Below are positions 25,872 to 34,385 of a DNA stretch of 64,000 bases, in pieces; positions within the stretch are counted from its first letter, which is position 1; each line of letters begins with the position of its first letter. Made by a program: the position numbers and the translations under genes. This DNA is from Streptomyces sp. NBC_00620 (lineage in GTDB: Bacteria; Actinomycetota; Actinomycetes; Streptomycetales; Streptomycetaceae), in contig NZ_JAPENY010000003.1 in assembly GCF_026341825.1 (NCBI RefSeq), positions 744,001 through 808,000 on the forward strand. Direction: 5' to 3'. The notes under the pieces are model-generated. The model was not told the origin of the DNA. It did no database searches and worked only from the letters and a program-made list of their open reading frames with translations.

Positions 25872-27413
25872 CTACTTCTGGTCGGAGCGCAGGCGTTTGC
25901 CGTACATGGCATTCACCAGCCGCAGGATGAAGCGATACGACGAGGGGGCGAACGGGAGCATGTGAAGGTCGCGGCGCATCGGGAACCGGTTCACGGAGAT
26001 CGCCTGCAGCTTGGTGTACTTGCGGAAGCCCTCGGCACCGTGCCGGACACCGACTCCCGACGCCTTCCAACCCCCCATGGGCAGGCCGAGGGCCAGGTAG
26101 TTGCTCTGGGCGTCGTTGATGGTGACGCAGCCGGCCTCCAGTCGCGCGGCCAGCTGCCGAGCGCGGGCCATGTTCGAACCGATGATGGTCGCCTGCAGGC
26201 CGTACTCGCTGTCGTTGGCCAGCCGAACGGCCTCCTCGGCGTCGGCGACCTTCATCACGGGCAGCGTCGGGCCGAAGGTCTCCTCGCGCATGCACTTCAT
26301 GGTGTGATCGACATTGACGAGCAGCGTGGGTTCGAAGAAGCGACCGGGGCCGGGAGCCGCATGGCCCCCGACGAGGACACGCGCACCGCGACTCACGGCG
26401 TCCGTGACCTGGTCCTCGACGATCCCCATCTGCGGCGGGAAGGTCATGGCGCCCAGATCGGTGCTGCCCAGTCCCGCGGGCCTGCCCATGGTGACCTCAC
26501 GGAACCGCTCTTCGAGCCGGGCGACGAACTCGTCGTACACGGGGGCCTCGACGTAGACCCGCTCGACCGAGGTACAGGTCTGGCCCGCGTTGAACAGAGC
26601 GCCGTGGAGGGCGACGTTCACGGCCCGTTCCACGGAGGCGTCCGCGAGGACGATCAGCGCGTCCTTGCCGCCGAGTTCCAGCGAACAGGGGATGAGCCGC
26701 TCGCCGGCCCGGGCCGCGACGGCGCGGCCGGTCTTCGTCGACCCGGTGAACATCACGAAGTCGGCGGCTTCGACGAGGGCCTGGCCGGTGGCGCCCGCGC
26801 CGGTGACGACCTGGAACACGCCGTCGGGCCAGCCGCATTCGCGGGTCATCTGCTCCATGAGGCGCGCGGTCAACGGGGTGTATTCGGAGGGTTTGAGCAC
26901 GACGGCGTTGCCTGCCGCGAGGGCTGGGATGGCGTCACCGAAGGAGTTGATCAGCGGGTTGTTCCAGGGGCCGATGACCCCGACGACGCCGACCGGTGCC
27001 CGGCGGGTGTACATGCTGCGCCCCAGCACGAAAGGTGACAGGGACCGCACCTTCGTGTCGGCGAGGAGGCGTCGTGCGTGCTTGGCCCAGTAGGCGAAGG
27101 CGCTGACGCAGTAGACGACTTCGACGATCGCGTCCTCCTCCGCCTTGCCGTTCTCCGCGACGATGGAGTCCGTGATCTCCTGCCGGTGCGCCAGCAGCCA
27201 GCGGCGGCTGCGCGTGAACAGCTCCGCACGCGTTCGCGGGCTGAGCCGCGCCCAGCCGGCCTGCGCCTGCCTGGCCCGGAGGACCGCTGACACCACCTCT
27301 TCCGCGGGCGTGTCGGCCACGTGTCCGACCACTTCCCCGGTGGCGGGATTGTCCACCGCGATGCCCGCGGGCGCCGAGTCAGCGGCTGCGGTAACGGTTC
27401 GAGTCTGAGTCAC
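25872..27413 (-). CDS. Aldehyde dehydrogenase family protein (succinate-semialdehyde type)
   Basis: A 513-residue NAD(P)-dependent aldehyde dehydrogenase. Conserved elements are IGPWNNPLINSFGDAIPALAAG (cofactor entry), KPSEYTP, the GSTKTGRAV turn, the general-base motif LELGGKDAL and the catalytic Cys in FNAGQTCTSVERVYVE. The closest general type is the succinic-semialdehyde group, which is broad in substrate. It heads a two-gene minus-strand unit with the class II aldolase. Its start faces the SMP-30 gene, and a copy of the TetR-type palindrome lies 71 bp upstream (27484-27499), so both directions are probably controlled together. Confidence 0.9.
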   Translation of the reverse strand: MTQTRTVTAAADSAPAGIAVDNPATGEVVGHVADTPAEEVVSAVLRARQAQAGWARLSPRTRAELFTRSRRWLLAHRQEITDSIVAENGKAEEDAIVEVVYCVSAFAYWAKHARRLLADTKVRSLSPFVLGRSMYTRRAPVGVVGVIGPWNNPLINSFGDAIPALAAGNAVVLKPSEYTPLTARLMEQMTRECGWPDGVFQVVTGAGATGQALVEAADFVMFTGSTKTGRAVAARAGERLIPCSLELGGKDALIVLADASVERAVNVALHGALFNAGQTCTSVERVYVEAPVYDEFVARLEERFREVTMGRPAGLGSTDLGAMTFPPQMGIVEDQVTDAVSRGARVLVGGHAAPGPGRFFEPTLLVNVDHTMKCMREETFGPTLPVMKVADAEEAVRLANDSEYGLQATIIGSNMARARQLAARLEAGCVTINDAQSNYLALGLPMGGWKASGVGVRHGAEGFRKYTKLQAISVNRFPMRRDLHMLPFAPSSYRFILRLVNAMYGKRLRSDQK

Positions 27414-27483
27414 GGAATCTCCTGCAGGAACGTTGACTTCGGTTCATCCAGAATGGGACGGTCGTTTGTGCAAGTCAAGAGTC

Positions 27484-27499
27484 TTGGACAATTGACCAA
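27484..27499. promoter_or_regulatory. TetR-type operator copy 1 (TTGGACAATTGACCAA)
   Basis: This near-perfect palindrome has one mismatched pair. It lies between the divergent aldehyde dehydrogenase (start 27413) and SMP-30 (start 27550) genes. Matching sites occur at 28567-28582 and 34187-34202, the last in front of the TetR gene itself. Confidence 0.75.
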
Positions 27500-27549
27500 C
27501 TTCATCGCAACGGGGAAAGTTCCCGCGTCGCCGCCAAGGAGCATTCGGA

Positions 27550-28521
27550 ATGAAACGGACAGCGTCGATCACACTCAACGGCTTGGGCGTCCCCGAGTCG
27601 CTGCGTTGGCATGAGAACGCCCTGTGGTTCTCCGATCTCGCGCACGGCACAGTCCACCGCTGGGACGGGAGCGGAGAGGCGAAGACGATCGCCAAGGTCC
27701 CCGGACGCGCCGGCGGACTGGGCTGGCTCCCGGACGGGAGGATGCTGGTCGTCTCGATGGACGGCGGCTGCGTCTACCGCCTCGAGCCCGATGGACAGCT
27801 GGTCGAACATGCGGATCTGCGCCACCTCGTCGGCGGCCCGGTCAACGACATGCTCGTCGATCCGAAGGGGCGGGCATACGTCGGAAACTTCGGCTTCGAC
27901 TACCACGCCTTCGTCCGGGAGCACCCGAACTCGATGCTCTACGCACCCCCGGGTCCCCCGAAGACCCCGATCGCCTGCCTCGCCCCGGACGGGGAACTGA
28001 TCGGGCTGACGGAACCGACCCTGTTCCCGAACGGCTGTCTGCTCACCCCGGACGGTAGGACCTTGGTGGCCGCCGAAACCCTGGGCATGCGCCTCACCGC
28101 CTTCCCCGTCCATCCGGACGGCACTCTCGGCACCCCACGCCCCTGGGCAGCGCTGATCTCACCGCTGCTGTGGCGCATGGTGAACCATCCAGGGCTGCCC
28201 GGGCGGATCACGCGCAGAGTGTCAGCGGCGCTGGACCACCCGGCCATCGCCAAGCGTTCCTCGTCGCCGATCGCCCCCGACGGGATCGCCTGGCACAGCG
28301 ACGGCGAAAGCATCTGGATCGCCAACGCCCTACGAGGTGAGTGCGTGCGCGTGGCGGAGGGCGGCCGAGTTCTGGATCGCGTCGCGACGAGCCAGAACAC
28401 CTTGAGCTGCCTGGTCGCCGGGGGTGACGGCCGCACATTGTTCGCGGCGACCGTTCCGACCGACGACCCCGTCCGCGCCCGCGAGCTCAATGGCGGCCGC
28501 ATCGAGATGTACCGACTGTGA
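27550..28521 (+). CDS. SMP-30/gluconolactonase/LRE-like beta-propeller protein
   Basis: A 323-residue propeller of the SMP-30 superfamily. The expected metal residues are Glu in VPESLRWHE, Asn in GGPVNDMLVD, Asn in LFPNGCLL and Asp in APDGIAWHSD. It is about 30 residues longer than typical lactonases, the extra part being a loop rich in Arg/Pro before SSSPIAPDG. Probable lactone hydrolysis, in keeping with the FAD-linked lactone-forming oxidase at 32166-33476 in the same putative regulon. AAGGAG precedes ATG 27550, and the operator is 51 bp upstream. Confidence 0.83.
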   Translation: MKRTASITLNGLGVPESLRWHENALWFSDLAHGTVHRWDGSGEAKTIAKVPGRAGGLGWLPDGRMLVVSMDGGCVYRLEPDGQLVEHADLRHLVGGPVNDMLVDPKGRAYVGNFGFDYHAFVREHPNSMLYAPPGPPKTPIACLAPDGELIGLTEPTLFPNGCLLTPDGRTLVAAETLGMRLTAFPVHPDGTLGTPRPWAALISPLLWRMVNHPGLPGRITRRVSAALDHPAIAKRSSSPIAPDGIAWHSDGESIWIANALRGECVRVAEGGRVLDRVATSQNTLSCLVAGGDGRTLFAATVPTDDPVRARELNGGRIEMYRL

Positions 28522-28566
28522 ACCGTCCGATAACGGTCCGGTTCAATCTCATGTCGGACAGTTGAC

Positions 28567-28582
28567 TTGGACACTCGACCAA
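28567..28582. promoter_or_regulatory. TetR-type operator copy 2 with overlapping degenerate copy
   Basis: TTGGACACTCGACCAA matches the other two sites in both 6-bp arms. A weaker copy (TCGGACAGTTGACTTG, 28554-28569) overlaps it with an offset of 13 bp. The main site ends 15 bp before the SDR start at 28597, a position fit for blocking transcription. Confidence 0.7.
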
Positions 28583-28596
28583 GAGACGCTGTGAGC

Positions 28597-29463
28597 ATGA
28601 GCCGAAACTCGGAAAGAAGCCAGGTCGTGCTGGTGACTGGGGCCGCCGACGGGATCGGCGCGGCGATAGCCGCGCTGGCGGTGGCCCGCGGTCATCGCGT
28701 GATGCTGACGGACGTCAACGGGGAAGCCGTCCATTCCGCCGCCCGCCGACTGGGCGACCGCGCCGCAGGCTGCGTACTGGACATCAGGGACCCGGAGGGC
28801 TGGGCCAAGGCGTTCGACGCGACCGAAGCGCAGCTCGGTGCCGTCGATGTCCTGATCAACAACGCGGGGATCACCCACACCGGACATGCGCGGGACCTCA
28901 GCCTCCAGCAGCACCGCGACATCGTCGAGGTCAACCTGCTCGGGACCATCACGGGCGTGCATACGGCGCTCCGCCGCATGACCGAGCGGGGCAGCGGCCA
29001 CATCATCAACGTCTGCAGCATGACCTCGTTCCTGCCCCTGCCGGGATACTCCACTTACGGCGCCAGCAAGTACGCGATGCGGGGCTTCCACCACAGCGTC
29101 GCGCTGGAGGAGCGGAACGGCCCCCTGGACTTCACGATCATCCACCCGCCGTCCACCCGGACGAAGATGCTCGACCAGGAGATGGCCGACCCCACGTCCG
29201 CGATCTCCTTTGCCGAGAAGTCGTACGCGCCGGAGCAGATCGCGAAGGCCGTCGTCGACGCGATCGTCTCCAAACCGCTTGAGGTGGTGTTCCCACCCCT
29301 CGCCGGACGCTTCCAGCGGATCGCCGGTGTGTTCCCGCGACTGATGCGCTGGGTGCTGCCTCGGGCCGAGGCCAGAGGCGTGCGCCAGAGGGAGCGGCTC
29401 GTCTCCGACGGGAAGACCTGCACGTCCGACGCGTCCGAGACCCCGCACCGGTCGGTTTCCTGA
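28597..29463 (+). CDS. SDR family NAD(P)-dependent oxidoreductase
   Basis: A 288-residue short-chain dehydrogenase with cofactor motif GAADGIG, LINNAG, and catalytic SMTSFLPLPGYSTYGASK (Ser, Tyr, Lys). The C-terminus is extended by about 40 residues beyond the classical fold (LPRAEARGVRQRERL onward), as in the larger SDRs that act on lipidic or steroid-like substrates. ATG 28597 is preferred over GTG 28591 because AAGAGA then lies at a workable distance. It opens a four-gene co-directional run (SDR, PLP protein, MFS, FAD oxidase) directly downstream of the second operator. Confidence 0.87.
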   Translation: MSRNSERSQVVLVTGAADGIGAAIAALAVARGHRVMLTDVNGEAVHSAARRLGDRAAGCVLDIRDPEGWAKAFDATEAQLGAVDVLINNAGITHTGHARDLSLQQHRDIVEVNLLGTITGVHTALRRMTERGSGHIINVCSMTSFLPLPGYSTYGASKYAMRGFHHSVALEERNGPLDFTIIHPPSTRTKMLDQEMADPTSAISFAEKSYAPEQIAKAVVDAIVSKPLEVVFPPLAGRFQRIAGVFPRLMRWVLPRAEARGVRQRERLVSDGKTCTSDASETPHRSVS

Positions 29464-29525
29464 CCGGTCCTGCCGCCGGCCGCCTTGACCGGCCGGCGAT
29501 ACGAACAATCCAGAAGGGTGCAGTT

Positions 29526-30779
29526 GTGAGCGCACATGTGGTGTCCCGGCCGGACGTGAAATCGGCTGTCTCCGCCCTCGCCGGCCTGAGCGAGGACCGG
29601 ATGGCACAACTCTCCAGGGCGACCGAGCACTTGGATCCGCCGTTCGCCGTGGTGGACCTGGACGCCTTCGACGCGAACGCCGCTGAGCTGGCGCGCAGGG
29701 CCGAGGGCCGCGCCACCATCCGCCTGGCCAGCAAGTCAGTGCGCAGCCGCGACCTGATCACGCGTGCGGCCGAGCGGCAGGGCTACCACGGCATTCTCGC
29801 CTTCACCCTGCCCGAAGCCCTGTGGCTGGCCGAAGAGCACGCGGACGTGGTCATCGGATATCCGACAGCGGATCGCACAGCCCTGAAGCGGTTGGCGGCG
29901 GACGAACGTGCGGCCTCGCGCATCACTCTCATGGTCGACTCGGTCGGCCAGCTGGACTTCATCGACGAGGTGGTGGGCTCTTCCCGGCCCGACATTCGCC
30001 TCTGTATCGACCTGGACGCATCCCTGGAACTGGCGGGCGGCCGACTGCACTTGGGCCCGTACCGCTCTCCTGTCCACACTCCGCAACAGGCCGCGTCGCT
30101 CGCCCGGGCGATCGTGGGGCGAGCCGGGTTCACGCTCGTCGGTGTCATGTCCTACGAGGGCCAGATCGCCGGACTGGGTGACAATCAGCCCGGCTCTCCC
30201 CTCAAGCGACTCGCGGTCCGCGCGATGCAGCGCCTCTCCGCCCGCGAACTGGCCGACCGGCGGGCCGCGGCCGTCGCCGCCGTCGAAACCGTCGCACCGC
30301 TGGAATTCGTCAACGGCGGCGGCACCGGCTCCATAGAGCAGACCTCGTCCGAGGACGTCATCACCGAGATCGGTGCAGGCTCCGGTCTCTACGGCCCCGG
30401 GCTGTTCGACCACTACCGCCGCTTCCGCCCCCGGCCCTCCGCCTACTACGTCATGTCCGTCGTACGCCGCCCGGCAACCAGGATCGCCACTGTCCTCGGA
30501 GGCGGATGGATCGCCTCCGGCCCGCCCGGAAACGACCGCCTGCCCACCCTGAGCTGGCCCCAGGGCCTGCGGATGAATCCAAGGGAGGGGGCGGGGGAGG
30601 TCCAGACCCCGGTCCTCGGCGCGGCGGCCGAGGGGCTCCGGCTCGGTGACCATGTGTGGTTCCGGCATGCCAAGGCCGGCGAACTGTGCGAACGCGTGAA
30701 CGTCCTCCATCTCGTATCCGGCTCGCAGATCGTCGAGCAGGTCCCGACCTACCGCGGTGAAGGCCACGCCTTCCTCTGA
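29526..30779 (+). CDS. PLP-dependent alanine racemase/D-threonine aldolase-like protein
   Basis: A 417-residue fold-type III PLP enzyme. An N-terminal alanine-racemase-like barrel starts at HLDPPFAVVDLDAFDANA; the PLP lysine is in RLASKSVRS. LVGVMSYEGQIAG and FVNGGGTGS (phosphate cup) are conserved, and a C-terminal D-serine-dehydratase-like domain ends GDHVWFRHAKAGELCERVN, whose His/Cys pair can hold the metal of D-threonine aldolase/DSD enzymes. Reactions in the family are aldol cleavage or dehydration of D-amino acids. It starts with GTG after AAGGG. The pairing with an FAD lactone oxidase recurs in actinomycetes as I recall, but its purpose is not established. Confidence 0.85.
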   Translation: MSAHVVSRPDVKSAVSALAGLSEDRMAQLSRATEHLDPPFAVVDLDAFDANAAELARRAEGRATIRLASKSVRSRDLITRAAERQGYHGILAFTLPEALWLAEEHADVVIGYPTADRTALKRLAADERAASRITLMVDSVGQLDFIDEVVGSSRPDIRLCIDLDASLELAGGRLHLGPYRSPVHTPQQAASLARAIVGRAGFTLVGVMSYEGQIAGLGDNQPGSPLKRLAVRAMQRLSARELADRRAAAVAAVETVAPLEFVNGGGTGSIEQTSSEDVITEIGAGSGLYGPGLFDHYRRFRPRPSAYYVMSVVRRPATRIATVLGGGWIASGPPGNDRLPTLSWPQGLRMNPREGAGEVQTPVLGAAAEGLRLGDHVWFRHAKAGELCERVNVLHLVSGSQIVEQVPTYRGEGHAFL

Positions 30780-30815
30780 CGTCCCCTTCCAGGCCCCTCA
30801 TCCCCCGGAGGCCCG

Positions 30816-32087
30816 ATGTCCACCGAGTCCGAATCCGCGGCGCCCCTCCTGGTGGCGTCCGTCGGGCCGGCTTCCGCCCAAGGACCGGCCGAACCCGTCT
30901 CGCGCAGCTGGACCACCTTGTTCAGCCTGGTCTGGTTCGGCTACTGGATGGCGAACCTCGTGCCCCTCCAGCTGCTGCTCCCGCAGCAACTGGAGGCGAT
31001 CAGTCCGGCGTCCAAGGTGCGCGACTTCGCCATCGTCAACGGCATCTCCGGGCTGGTCGCACTGATCGCCCTGCCGCTGTGCGGGGCGCTGTGCGACCGC
31101 TCCCGCAACCGCTTCGGCCGACGAAGGATCTGGCTCGGCGCCGGTGCGCTGACATTCGCCGCCGGATTGATCGTCACCGGTGAACAGAGATCAGTGACAG
31201 GCGTGAGTGTGGCCTGGGGGGCCAGCATGCTGGGGCTGAGCGCCGCCACCGCCGGTCTGACCGCTGTCATCGCCGACCGCGTTCCCGTGCCGCAGCGCGG
31301 CATGATCTCCAGCGCCATATACGGTCCCCAGGCCCTCGGCGTGGTGGCCGGAATCGCCATCGTCTCGTCCTTCGGCCTCTCCTTCACACACAGCTACACC
31401 GTCCTCGCGGTACTCCTGATCCTCTGTGTCGTGCCCTTCTTGGCGGCCTACCGCGACACCACGTACGACACCGAGCCCCCGCTGCGGCTGCACCTGGTGA
31501 TCGCTTCCATGGGCAGCTCGCTCAGGAACCGCGATTTCGCCTGGGCCTTCGGCGGACGACTGCTGGTCAACCTGGCCAACTCACTGGGCACTTGCTACAT
31601 GCTGTACTTCCTCACCGACGACCTGAGGGTCTCGGACCCGGAGAGCAGTCTGCTGGCGGTCACCGTCGTCTACCTGCTCGCGGGAATCCTGGCCACCACG
31701 GTGGCCGGCGTGCTGTCCGACCGTCTCGGCCGACGACGGATCTTCGTCGCGCTGGCGGCCGTACTCCAGGCCGTCTCCGGCTTCCTTCTCGCCGGCTTCC
31801 CGAGCATGACGGTCGCGCTGATCGCGTCGGCACTCATGGGTGGCGGGTTCGGTGCCTACATGGCCGTCGACCAGGCACTGATCACCCAGGTCCTGCCCGA
31901 CGCCGAGAGCCGGGCAAAGGACCTCGGCATCATGAGCATCGGCTCGGTCGTCCCCCCGACGCTGGCTCCCCTGATCGCCAGCTTCATCATCACCTCCAAC
32001 CGCGGCTATTCCCTCCTGTTCACCGCCGTAGGTGTCACGGCGGCCGTTGGAGCGGCCCTCGTCTACCGAATCCGTTCCGTCAGATGA
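30816..32087 (+). CDS. MFS transporter
   Basis: A 423-residue major facilitator protein with about twelve membrane helices. Loop 2-3 carries DRSRNRFGRRR and loop 8-9 DRLGRRR, the standard MFS signatures. The layout resembles the sugar/polyol and actinobacterial VAMPS-type transporters. In this operon it would import the substrate or export an intermediate. The N-terminal 35 residues are hydrophilic. It starts 36 bp after the PLP gene. Confidence 0.92.
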   Translation: MSTESESAAPLLVASVGPASAQGPAEPVSRSWTTLFSLVWFGYWMANLVPLQLLLPQQLEAISPASKVRDFAIVNGISGLVALIALPLCGALCDRSRNRFGRRRIWLGAGALTFAAGLIVTGEQRSVTGVSVAWGASMLGLSAATAGLTAVIADRVPVPQRGMISSAIYGPQALGVVAGIAIVSSFGLSFTHSYTVLAVLLILCVVPFLAAYRDTTYDTEPPLRLHLVIASMGSSLRNRDFAWAFGGRLLVNLANSLGTCYMLYFLTDDLRVSDPESSLLAVTVVYLLAGILATTVAGVLSDRLGRRRIFVALAAVLQAVSGFLLAGFPSMTVALIASALMGGGFGAYMAVDQALITQVLPDAESRAKDLGIMSIGSVVPPTLAPLIASFIITSNRGYSLLFTAVGVTAAVGAALVYRIRSVR

Positions 32088-32165
32088 GGGCGCCCAGCTG
32101 ACTCCCAACCGGCTTAGCCCGACTCGCAGTTGATGAAAAGACCAGAACCTGGAAGGACCCGGCAG

Positions 32166-33476
32166 ATGGCGATCGGCACGAGCAGTACATGGCGCAACTG
32201 GGCCGGGAACGTCACTGCCCGTCCCGTACGGGAGGTGACTCCCGCCTCCGTCGAGGAGCTCTCCGCCGCCGTACGGAAGGCAGCCGACGACGGCCTGAAG
32301 GTAAAGGCCGTCGGCACCGGACACTCCTTCGCAGCCGCCGCCGCGACCGACGGCGTGATGATCCGGCCCCAACTCCTCACCGGCATACGGAAGATCGACC
32401 GCGAGGCGGGCACGGTCACCGTGGAGGCCGGTACGCCCCTGAAACACCTGAACGTGGCCCTGGCCCGCGAGGGACTCTCGCTCACGAACATGGGCGACAT
32501 CATGGAGCAGACGGTTTCCGGGGCGACCAGCACCGGAACGCATGGCACCGGGCGTGACTCGGCTTCGATCGCCGCACAGATCAAGGGACTTGAGCTGGTC
32601 ACGGCCGACGGCTCGGTACTCACCTGCTCGTCGAAGGAGAACCCGGAGATCTTCGCCGCGGCCCGAATCGGCCTGGGCGCGCTCGGAGTGATCAGCGCGA
32701 TCACCTTCGCCGTCGAGCCGCTCTTCCTGCTCACCGCACGCGAGGAACCGATGACCTTCGACAGGGTCACGGATTCCTTCGACGAACTCATCGCGGAGAA
32801 CGAGCACTTCGAGTTCTACTGGTTTCCGCACACCGAGAACTGCAACACCTTGAGCAACAACCGCAGCGCGGGCCCGACCGCCCCTGTCGGCAGGCTCAGA
32901 GGATGGTTCGAGGACGAGTTCCTCGCCAACGGCGTCTTCCAGGCGCTCAGTTCGCTGGGCCGGGCCGCGCCCGCCGCCATCCCCGGGATCGCGAAGATCA
33001 CCAGCCGCGGTCTCTCGGCGCGGACGTACACGGACATCCCGTACAAGGTATTCACCAGTCCGCGCCGGGTGCGCATGATCGAGATGGAGTACGCCGTCCC
33101 GCGCCACGCCCTTGTCGAAGCCCTGCGTGAACTGAAGACCATGGTCGACCGCTCGGATCTGCGGATCAGTTTCCCCGTCGAGGTCCGCACGGCCCCTGCG
33201 GACGACATCCCGCTCTCCCCGGCGGCCGGCCGCGACAGCGCGTACATCGCCGTCCATCTGTACAAGGGCACGCCGTACCAGGCCTATTTCGACGCCGCCG
33301 AGCGGATCTTCACCGCGTACGAGGGGCGCCCGCACTGGGGCAAGCTGCATACGCGCGACGCCGATTACTTCGCCAAGGCCTATCCGCGTTTCGGTGAGTT
33401 CACCGCCGTACGGGACCGCCTCGATCCGGAGCGGCGCTTCGGCAACGACTATCTGCGCCGCGTGCTGGGGGACTGA
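32166..33476 (+). CDS. FAD-linked oxidase, D-arabinono-1,4-lactone oxidase family
   Basis: A 436-residue flavoprotein of the VAO/PCMH superfamily. The FAD-binding domain has VGTGHSF, whose His is the covalent flavin anchor in aldonolactone oxidases, and GATSTGTHGTG. The C-terminal ALO domain ends with HWGKLH and DPERRFGNDYLRRVLG, which are diagnostic. Family members oxidise aldonolactones or sugar alcohols with O2 or an electron carrier. ATG 32166 is chosen because GGAAGGA (32151-32157) lies eight bases upstream. A lactonase (27550) and this lactone-acting oxidase under one operator imply a sugar or cyclitol route. Confidence 0.9.
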   Translation: MAIGTSSTWRNWAGNVTARPVREVTPASVEELSAAVRKAADDGLKVKAVGTGHSFAAAAATDGVMIRPQLLTGIRKIDREAGTVTVEAGTPLKHLNVALAREGLSLTNMGDIMEQTVSGATSTGTHGTGRDSASIAAQIKGLELVTADGSVLTCSSKENPEIFAAARIGLGALGVISAITFAVEPLFLLTAREEPMTFDRVTDSFDELIAENEHFEFYWFPHTENCNTLSNNRSAGPTAPVGRLRGWFEDEFLANGVFQALSSLGRAAPAAIPGIAKITSRGLSARTYTDIPYKVFTSPRRVRMIEMEYAVPRHALVEALRELKTMVDRSDLRISFPVEVRTAPADDIPLSPAAGRDSAYIAVHLYKGTPYQAYFDAAERIFTAYEGRPHWGKLHTRDADYFAKAYPRFGEFTAVRDRLDPERRFGNDYLRRVLGD

Positions 33477-33519
33477 GGACACCCGGCGAGCAGTACGGAT
33501 CCGGCGATGAAGCCAGGTT

Positions 33520-34131
33520 TCAGTCCAGGTCGGGGTCGGGCTTGCGGGCGAGGGTCACGAGGTGCTCAGCGGTCAGCTGGAGCACCTCCCGGCTGCGTTC
33601 GCCCTCCCGGTCGACCAGCCAGCACAGGGTGACCCCGTCGAGCACCGCGTTCAGGTAGCGGGCGAGGACGGGCAGAGGCACCGTCCATTCGATGCCGGCG
33701 CTCGCGGCCGCCTCCTCCAGGACTTCCTCGTGAACCTCCAGGTAGTGGGCGTACTGCCGGCGCGCCAACTCCTCGAAGCCGGCCTGGCGCAAGGCGTAGT
33801 GGGTGAGCTCGTATCCCACCTGATGCTCGCCCGGGGCGAGCTCCACGCCCTCCCAGAACGCGTACAGACTCCCGGTGATGCGGTCGCCGAGATCACCTTC
33901 CCCGGCGAACGCCTTCCGTGCCGCCGCGCCGCTGCTGTTGGTAAATCGCGTGATGACCTCATCGAGGAGGTCCTCACGCGAGTCGAAGCAGTAGTGGAAG
34001 ACCCCCAGCGGCATGTCGGCCTCGTTGACGATGGCGCGCGTCGTCGCCTTCGCCACTCCATCGCGGACCATCACCCGGATCGCCGCCGCGATCAGTGCTT
34101 CCCGTCGGTCCTTCGCTGCCATGCGGGCCAT
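33520..34131 (-). CDS. TetR family transcriptional repressor
   Basis: A 203-residue TetR protein. The helix-turn-helix (ATTRAIVNEADMPLGVFHYCF, residues about 29-49) is typical, and the rest is an all-helical ligand and dimer domain. The gene converges on the catabolic operon. Its promoter contains TTGGACGATTGACCAA 56 bp upstream of the start, the same palindrome found before the aldehyde dehydrogenase/SMP-30 pair and the SDR operon, so autorepression and control of both operons are likely. An inner ATG three codons on (MAAKDRRE) is an alternative start. Confidence 0.92.
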   Translation of the reverse strand: MARMAAKDRREALIAAAIRVMVRDGVAKATTRAIVNEADMPLGVFHYCFDSREDLLDEVITRFTNSSGAAARKAFAGEGDLGDRITGSLYAFWEGVELAPGEHQVGYELTHYALRQAGFEELARRQYAHYLEVHEEVLEEAAASAGIEWTVPLPVLARYLNAVLDGVTLCWLVDREGERSREVLQLTAEHLVTLARKPDPDLD

Positions 34132-34186
34132 TCGGCTGCCGTTCTCCTGAGGTCGACTACGTTCACCTCACATGCTAACTCGCGTC

Positions 34187-34202
34187 TTGGACGATTGACC
34201 AA
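34187..34202. promoter_or_regulatory. TetR-type operator copy 3 (TTGGACGATTGACCAA)
   Basis: Found 56 bp upstream of the TetR start, this site shares both arms with 27484-27499 and 28567-28582. On the minus strand it reads TTGGTCAATCGTCCAA and is followed about 19 bp later by TAGCAT, so it may overlap the -35 region of the TetR promoter. Confidence 0.75.
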
Positions 34203-34385
34203 AACCCTGTGAGCTGCATGCTCGACTTCGAAGATCGGAAACGACCCATACCCTCATCCACAGGCCGACTGTGGAATCCGATGCTTCCCTCACCGCCGCT
34301 TCGCATGCCGGGTGAGTACCTGTGCATCGACGTCTTACGCACGGGAAACGAGGGGCTCGCCGGGCCGCCTCTAGCCTCACGGGGC

